Source: Mycobacterium botniense (lineage in GTDB: Bacteria > Actinomycetota > Actinomycetes > Mycobacteriales > Mycobacteriaceae). From it: a stretch of DNA of 29,958 nucleotides. Both the position numbers and the translations under genes were made by a program. The stretch spans positions 1-29,958 of the forward strand of contig NZ_BLKW01000001.1 of the NCBI RefSeq assembly GCF_010723305.1. Reading direction: 5' to 3'. Positions 25,241-29,958 of the stretch are shown here, piece by piece (within the stretch, counting starts at the first letter, position 1; the number at the start of each line of letters is the position of its first letter). Below the pieces are notes generated by a model. That model did no database searches. It worked only from the letters and a program-made list of their open reading frames with translations, and was not told the DNA's origin.

Positions 25241-26774
25241 AGCGGTGAACACCGAAGCTCGTGACCGCGTGCCGTGAGACAGCGGCCGGTGTCCAGATCC
25301 CACTGCCAGCCATGCATGTTGCAAGTCAATGTATTACCTTCGACCACACCGAATTTAGATAAGTCAGCCTTCAGGTGTGGGCAGCGGCGTTGAACTTCCC
25401 AGCGGTCCAACGCGATCGACGCAGTGTCATCATGTGCTTCAGCGAACCAGCCATTGGCATACGTGATCCGTTCGCCGGTAAGGCATTTGAAAAATGTATA
25501 GAGGTATTCGTTGTAACCACCGACCCGCCAGGCCCTGAAGCGGGTGGACAGGAAAATGGTGTTGACCCAGTCTGGTTCGTTGTCGCGCAGCACAGTGCGA
25601 ACCAACTCCGGCGCGATAGCGAAGCCGTAGCGAAACTTCTCGCCGTTAATCGGTTCTCGCACAGCTCGTTTCGGAAAGTCGAGAACTATGGACTCGGAAC
25701 CGATAACCAGTTCCACTGGGTAGCCCACACCGTCGCAGATCTCGTCGCTTTGCCACATGATCGGCTCGAACAGTTCCCGCAGCGGCGAGCAGCGCCTCGC
25801 CGGTCGCCGGGGCCCAACTGGCCTTCTCCGCGGCGATGACGGGGGCCATCCGGTCGGCGTAGTCGGAGAGATAAGCCGCCTTGCCGGTGGTGAACATGGC
25901 CTCAATCTGGTCGTGCGGCAGCGGGTGATGCACTGAGTGCAATACCGGACCGGTGAAGTCGGCGGTGGAACCGGGAATCATGAGCAGGCCGCGGTGGTGG
26001 CCGTGCGCACATCTGTTCCAGGAAGACCATCTGGTCGGGAAAGATATTGGCGGGATCTCCGTGGTCGTCGTTGAGGTAGCGCAACTCCGCATCCAAGAAA
26101 CACGGCGGACCGGCGGATGGCACCACCCGTGGCCCCACCTGTGCGATGTACTGGCGGGCGCGGTCCATCTGACGCTGCCGCTTTTGGGTGCCGAAGGCCT
26201 TTGCGCGCGCCGGCATGTCGTAGACCATCGGGTACCAGATCGCCCCGGTACTGGAGCATGTGCACGTCGATGTGACCGAACTCGGCGGGCAGCATGTCCA
26301 CCTCCACGGGGCGGGCATCGTTCATGTTAAAAACCGTGGTCTCGCCGTCGGAGATACCAGCGCCGAGTCGCCGATCGGGCCGTCAGCGGGGCTCCGCAAC
26401 GCGATGATCATCACCTCAAGCTCGCCTTTAGGTCCGCTGAGCCGATGTTTGACCGAGTCGGTGGTCTCGAAAAACCGGTGGAAACCCAGCTTGGTCAGCT
26501 CGTCTCGCAGGTCGGGCACCGGATAGTCGGGCAGCAGTACCACCGCATCCTTGTTCACGTGCGCGGCCAGCAGCCTCGCGTCGAAGTGGTCCCGATGCAG
26601 ATGTGACACGTAGAGGTAGTCGCAGTCACCCAGGGCAGCCCAGTCCAGTGTGCTGTTGTCCGGGAATGGGAACCACGACGCGAAATAGGCCGGATTAACC
26701 CAGGGGTCGCACAGGATGCTGCCCGCCGCGGTCTGGATCAGAAATCCGGCATGGCCGATGCTGGTGAGCTGCAC
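25237..26774 (-). CDS. Metallo-beta-lactamase-fold plus Rieske [2Fe-2S] fusion protein (Rv3818-like), four frameshifts
   Basis: About 513 residues restored. Residues 1-250 are an MBL-fold hydrolase of the UlaG-like kind: IGHAGFLIQTAAGSILCDPW, then H58-L-H60-R-D62-H63 in YVSHLHRDHFD. A central region contains PEFGHIDVHML-type strands and WYPMVYDMPARAKAF. The C-terminal Rieske domain has C-P-H (25372-25380) and C-N-M-H (25311-25322), fitting C-x-H ... C-x2-H. Breaks lie near 26352, 26247, 26012 and 25785, each a missing one or two bases. Start GTG 26774 has AAAGG five bases upstream. The domain mix recalls CMP-sialate hydroxylase in reverse order. Substrate unknown. Confidence 0.85.
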
Positions 26775-26799
26775 GAATACCTTTCACGTACCTTTCATG
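26775..26799 (-). promoter_or_regulatory. Duplicated Shine-Dalgarno-like element before the MBL-Rieske gene
   Basis: On minus, ATGAAAGGTACGTGAAAGGTATTC directly precedes GTG 26774: GAAAGGTA occurs twice, 11 bases apart. The second copy is the functional ribosome site; the first sits inside a tiny ATG...TGA frame of four codons. May be chance. Confidence 0.35.
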
Positions 26800-26945
26800 C
26801 AGGGGTAGGACGATAGGACAGCAACGTCGTTTTGAGCTTAGCGAGCGGACTGGTGCTACGGCCGGTCAGCAACCGGGCAGAACCGCGGGAACTGCTCAGA
26901 ACCCCCGCCTCACGTCCGAGCCCGAAAGACTTCCCGACGGGGCAT

Positions 26946-26951
26946 TAGGCT
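26946..26951 (+). promoter_or_regulatory. Candidate -10 of the acyltransferase array
   Basis: TAGGCT seven bases before GTG 26959; the same hexamer and spacing as before the DUF4328 gene. Probably drives all four acyltransferases. Confidence 0.5.
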
Positions 26952-26958
26952 GGGCGCT

Positions 26959-27729
26959 GTGGAGCCGGTGTATGCGACGATCATCCAGCTCGCACGCCTG
27001 ACCTGGCGAGTGCAGGGTTTACAGTTCCATGTCACCGGCGTGGAGAATGTGCCCGCCAGCGGTGGGGCCGTCATCGCCATCAACCACACCAGTTATTTCG
27101 ACTTCACCTTCGCCGGGTTGCCGGCCTACCAGCAGGGGCTGGGGCGCAAAGTGCGGTTCATGGCCAAGCGGGAGGTCTTCGACCACAAGGTCGCCGGGCC
27201 GATCATGCGGGCATGCCGGCACATCCCGGTGGACCGTGACAACGGCGCCGCAGCCTTTGACGCGGCGGTCGTGCTGCTCAAGGCCGGTGAACTGGTCGGT
27301 GTCTATCCGGAGGCGACGATCAGCCGCAGTTTTGAAATCAAGGAACTCAAGGGCGGAGCTGCCCGCATGGCTGTGGCGGCGGACGTGCCCATCATCCCAC
27401 ATCGTGTGGGGGCTCAGCGGATCTGGACCAAAGACCATCCCAAGAAACTGTTTCGCCCAAAGGTCCCCATCGCGGTCGCCGTCGGGGAGCCGATCGCCCC
27501 GACACTTCCGGCCTCCGAGCTGACTGCGCTGCTGCGGGCCCGGATGCAGCATCTGCTCGAAGGTGCAGGAGGCTTACGGGCCGCACCCGGCAGGGGAGTT
27601 CTGGGTGCCGCACCGGCTGGGGGGAGGCGCGCCGTCATTGGCGGAGGCAGCCCGACTCGACGCCCAGGAGGCTGCAGAAGAGCAGCTCGCCGGGCGGAGC
27701 AGGGTGGTGCCGCCGGAGCCGTGGAGTAA
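26959..27729 (+). CDS. PlsC-type acyltransferase, copy 1 (Rv3816c-like), frameshifted C terminus
   Basis: Member of the 1-acylglycerol-3-phosphate acyltransferase family, acting at the membrane on phospholipid or glycolipid precursors. Motif I is NHTSYFD (HxxxxD) near residue 42; the substrate motif is VYPEATISRSFEIKE, with Ala where the classical FPEGT has Gly. PIIPHRVGAQRIWTKDHP lacks one residue of the PIIPxIVWGAQRIW seen in its paralogues, so three bases may be missing near 27402. Near 27560 a missing base shifts the frame; the other frame continues QEAYGPHPAGEFWVPHRLGG, the conserved C-terminal block. A second break probably restores the stop at 27729, six bases before copy 2. Confidence 0.88.
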   Translation: MEPVYATIIQLARLTWRVQGLQFHVTGVENVPASGGAVIAINHTSYFDFTFAGLPAYQQGLGRKVRFMAKREVFDHKVAGPIMRACRHIPVDRDNGAAAFDAAVVLLKAGELVGVYPEATISRSFEIKELKGGAARMAVAADVPIIPHRVGAQRIWTKDHPKKLFRPKVPIAVAVGEPIAPTLPASELTALLRARMQHLLEGAGGLRAAPGRGVLGAAPAGGRRAVIGGGSPTRRPGGCRRAARRAEQGGAAGAVE

Positions 27730-27735
27730 CAGCGG

Positions 27736-28509
27736 ATGGCGGAGCCGGTTTTCCGCGCGTTGGAGATTGTGGCTCGGGTAGTCGTCGCGGCCTCCGGAAG
27801 CCCCCTCAGCTTCAGCGGCGTGGAACACATTCCCGCCCATGGCGGCGCCGTGATCGCGATCAACCACACCAGCTATGTCGACTTTTTACCGGCTGCACTG
27901 GCCACATATCAGCGGCGCCGACGGCTGCGATTCATGATCAAGGCTGAGATGCAGCAAGTGAAGCTGGTGAATTACCTGATCAAGCACACCAAGACGATTC
28001 CGGTGGACCGCAGTGCGGGCGCCGACGCATATGCCGTGGCTGTGCAGCGGCTGCGGGAGGGGGAACTTGTGGGGGTCTATCCTGAGGCCACGATCAGCCG
28101 CAGCTTTGAACTGAAACCGTTCAAGACGGGCGCGGCCCGCATGGCTGCGGAGGCACGAGTCCCGATCATTCCTCTCATCGTGTGGGGCGCGCACCGGATC
28201 TGGACGAAAGATCACCCAAAAAACTTGGGCCGCAAAAAAATACCAATTGCGGTTGCGGTTGGTGCACCGATGTGCGCCGCCGAAGGCGTAGAACAGACGA
28301 ACGCCGCACTTCGTGAGTCGATGACCGCTTTGCTGCACCGGGTTCAGCAGGAGTATCCGCATCCGCCCGGGGTGTGGTGGGTGCCGCATCGGCTGGGCGG
28401 CAGTGCGCCGACTTTAGCCGAAGCGGCCCGGATGGACGCTGCGGAGTTCGCGGCGCGGGCCGCACCACCACAGCAAAGTCCGGGTCGGGGTGGGCTGGAC
28501 GAGGGGTAG
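27736..28509 (+). CDS. PlsC-type acyltransferase, copy 2
   Basis: 257 residues, intact, and the best reference for the array. It opens MAEPVFRALEIVARVVVAAS; catalytic H44-x4-D49 lies in AINHTSYVDF. GELVGVYPEATISRSFELKP is the phosphate-binding block, and PIIPLIVWGAHRIWTKDHPK is the next conserved block. The C-terminal signature is YPHPPGVWWVPHRLGGSAPT. The first 20 residues are amphipathic and probably membrane-associating. It has only 5-6 bases to each neighbour, so one operon. Codons in DHPKNLGRKKIPIAVAV are unusually AT-rich. Acyl donor and acceptor unknown. Confidence 0.93.
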   Translation: MAEPVFRALEIVARVVVAASGSPLSFSGVEHIPAHGGAVIAINHTSYVDFLPAALATYQRRRRLRFMIKAEMQQVKLVNYLIKHTKTIPVDRSAGADAYAVAVQRLREGELVGVYPEATISRSFELKPFKTGAARMAAEARVPIIPLIVWGAHRIWTKDHPKNLGRKKIPIAVAVGAPMCAAEGVEQTNAALRESMTALLHRVQQEYPHPPGVWWVPHRLGGSAPTLAEAARMDAAEFAARAAPPQQSPGRGGLDEG

Positions 28510-28514
28510 CGGGA

Positions 28515-29292
28515 ATGGCCGAGCCGGTGTTTCGCATCATCGAGATTCTGGTCAAGGCGGCTGTCGCCGCCACCGGGGCACGGATCACGTTTCTTGGCCA
28601 AGAAAACATTCCGCAACACGGTGGCGCGGTGGTCGCGATGAACCACACCAGCTATCTGGACTGGATTCCGGCGGCGTATGCGGCGGTCAACCGAGGCCGA
28701 CGTCTGCGGTTCCTGATCAAAGCCGAGTTACAGCATGTGCGGTCGATTAACTTTGTGATCAAGCACGTCAAGCTCATCCCGGTGGACCGCAACGCCGGAG
28801 CCGATGCTTACGCGATCGCTGTTCAGCGCCTGCGTGAGGAGAACTCATCGGCGTGCATCCAGAGGGCACCATCAGCCGCAGTTTCGAGTTGCGGGAGTTC
28901 AAGAGTGGCGCGGCCCGGATGGCTCACGAAGCCGACGTGCCGATCATTCCGCTCATAGTATGGGGAGCTCAACGTATTTGGACTAAAGATCACCCAAAAT
29001 CACTAGGAAGAAACAATATTCCAATCATCGTTAACATTGGAAAGCCGCTATACGCCGCCGCCACGCTAGACCAAACCCAGACGGCCCTGCGCGAGGCGAT
29101 GACCACGTTGTTGCACGAGACACAAGAGTCATACCCGCACCCGGCCGGTGCATACTGGGTGCCGCGCCGACTTGGCGGTGGCGCACCGACACCGGAGGCT
29201 AACGCGCTCGACCAAGCCGAAATCGTCGAGCGCGCAGGACAACGCGCCGAGCGGGAACGGGCGCCGCGCAATCATCAGCCGGGGCGGCTTAG
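28515..29292 (+). CDS. PlsC-type acyltransferase, copy 3, two frameshifts
   Basis: It closely resembles copy 2: MAEPVFRIIEILVKAAVAAT, AMNHTSYLDWIP (HxxxxD), then GVHPEGTISRSFELREFK, which has the classical EGT rather than EAT. PIIPLIVWGAQRIWTKDHPK and YPHPAGAYWVPRRLGGGAPT follow. A missing G near 28837 breaks the frame between RLRE and ELIGVHPEG. A second missing base near 29268 would end the protein as AAAQSSAGAA at 29292, about 259 residues; without it the frame runs on to 29572 through sequence that does not look coding. Codons at 28966-29045 are markedly AT-rich. Confidence 0.88.
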
Positions 29293-29492
29293 GCGGATGC
29301 AGTTTGCCCGCCGGATCGGCGCACCGCGTCGGCGAAACACCGGGACAGCACCTATCAGTGATGTTGGCGCACATGTGACGCCGGCGAGCAGTGGAAATGA
29401 ATCGTGCGATGACACTGGTGCACAACCACGATCACACAGCAACGGTTCAGCTAAGGCAGTTGGGCAGCAGCAGCGAACGGGGGAAAACCGTT
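29293..29492. other. Gap between acyltransferase copies 3 and 4
   Basis: 200 bases without a gene, in contrast to the near-zero gaps among copies 1-3. Copy 4 may therefore have its own promoter or be a later insertion. A purine run (GGGGGAAAA) ends about 7 bases before its ATG and could serve as ribosome site. No clear -10 seen. Confidence 0.4.
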
Positions 29493-29958
29493 ATGGCAGA
29501 GCCATTTTTTCGCATGATGGAAATCATCGTCCCGCCGATAGTCGCGGCCAACGGGATCACAATCACGTATGAGGGCCTAGAGAACATTCCCGACCGCGGC
29601 GGCGTGGTCGCACTGAACCACACCAGCTATGTGGACTGGCTCCCGCTTCGATCGCCGCCTACCGGCGACGGCGGCGTTGAGATTCATGATCAAAGCGGAA
29701 ATGCGGGAGGTGTGGGCAGTCAATTACGTGATCCGGCATGCCAAACTCATTCCGGTTGACCGCAGTGTCGGCGCTGACGCATATGCGGCTGCAGTGCAGC
29801 GGCTCAGGGAGGGCGAACTCGTCGGGTTGCATCCAGAGCTACGATCAGCCGGAGTTTGAGCTGAGACCGTTCAAAACCGGCGCGCGCGTGGCGCGCTGGA
29901 GGCCCGCGTACCGATAGTTCCCTTAATTGTCTGGGGTGCAGCGGATTTGGGCTAAAGA
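29493..29958 (+). CDS. PlsC-type acyltransferase, copy 4, 3'-truncated by window end, multiple frameshifts
   Basis: It starts MAEPFFRMMEIIVPPIVAAN, then ENIPDRGGVVALNHTSYVDW with the catalytic HxxxxD. After breaks near 29645 and 29680 it continues LRFMIKAEMREVWAVNYVIR, AKLIPVDRSVGADAYAAAVQ and GELVGLHPE. From 29838 to the end the sequence still spells ATISRSFELRPFKTG, VPIVPLIVWGA and RIWAK, but in shifting frames. At least five indels occur in 466 bases. The break density at the end matches that at the start of the window and points to poor base calling. Encodes a fourth paralogue, or a strongly miscalled one. Confidence 0.8.

Noticed and set aside
26959..29958. Direct repeats of acyltransferases as a mobile element
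   Set aside because: Copies are diverged coding paralogues; no terminal inverted repeats, transposase or target duplications.

Overview
The window is a stretch of chromosome from a GC-rich mycobacterium. The reading frames match, by recognition, Mycobacterium proteins such as SodA, EspR, EthA/EthR, the Lys-rich H-NS-like protein and the Rv3847, Rv3843c and Rv3835 families. Gene order follows the M. tuberculosis segment from gltB (Rv3859c) down to Rv3814c in opposite orientation, so it is ordinary core chromosome lying (by M. tuberculosis map position) roughly 100 kb from oriC. The species cannot be fixed from sequence alone. No phage, plasmid, IS, CRISPR, tRNA or rRNA gene was seen.

Layout. 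1-4419: gltB (5' end missing) and gltD, glutamate synthase. 4420-4843: no convincing gene. 4844-7205: an F420-type luciferase-like oxidoreductase, a four-helix membrane protein and a HhH-PHP protein. 7206-9426: divergent ethR/ethA around a phased operator. 9470-11834 (minus): Rv3850-like, CopC-like, H-NS-like and rraA, a likely operon. 11972-14302 (minus): espR, Rv3847-like, sodA. 14444-15960 (minus): a small membrane protein and an exported histidine-phosphatase-like protein. 15961-16434: an unusual non-coding region with DnaA-box-like sites and nested inverted repeats. 16435-18281: a DUF4328 protein and glpQ1. 18387-24325: CPBP protease (minus), pheA and a phosphoglycerate-mutase-like gene (plus), a Cys-rich protein, a minimal zincin and a septum-formation-type protein (minus), serS (plus). 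24335-26774 (minus): DUF2834 protein, an Rv3819-like protein, and an MBL-Rieske fusion. 26959-29958 (plus): four tandem PlsC-type acyltransferases, the last one cut by the window end.

Data quality dominates interpretation. More than half of the genes carry one or more small frameshifts. Most can be explained as loss of one or two bases, often in G/C runs, and they hit genes that cannot be dispensable (serS, pheA, sodA, gltB/D). They are densest at both ends of the window. This looks like consensus error in a draft contig, not gene decay. Coordinates given for such genes are those of the restored gene.

Regulation. Many starts have a TAnnnT -10 hexamer six to nine bases upstream, the arrangement of leaderless mycobacterial mRNAs. 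The most unexpected non-coding signal is the 16.0-16.25 kb region. Nothing here amounts to a new multi-gene system. The best leads are that region, the MBL-Rieske fusion with its coupled partner, the fourfold acyltransferase array with AT-rich blocks, and a histidine-phosphatase-like protein that seems to lack its second catalytic His.
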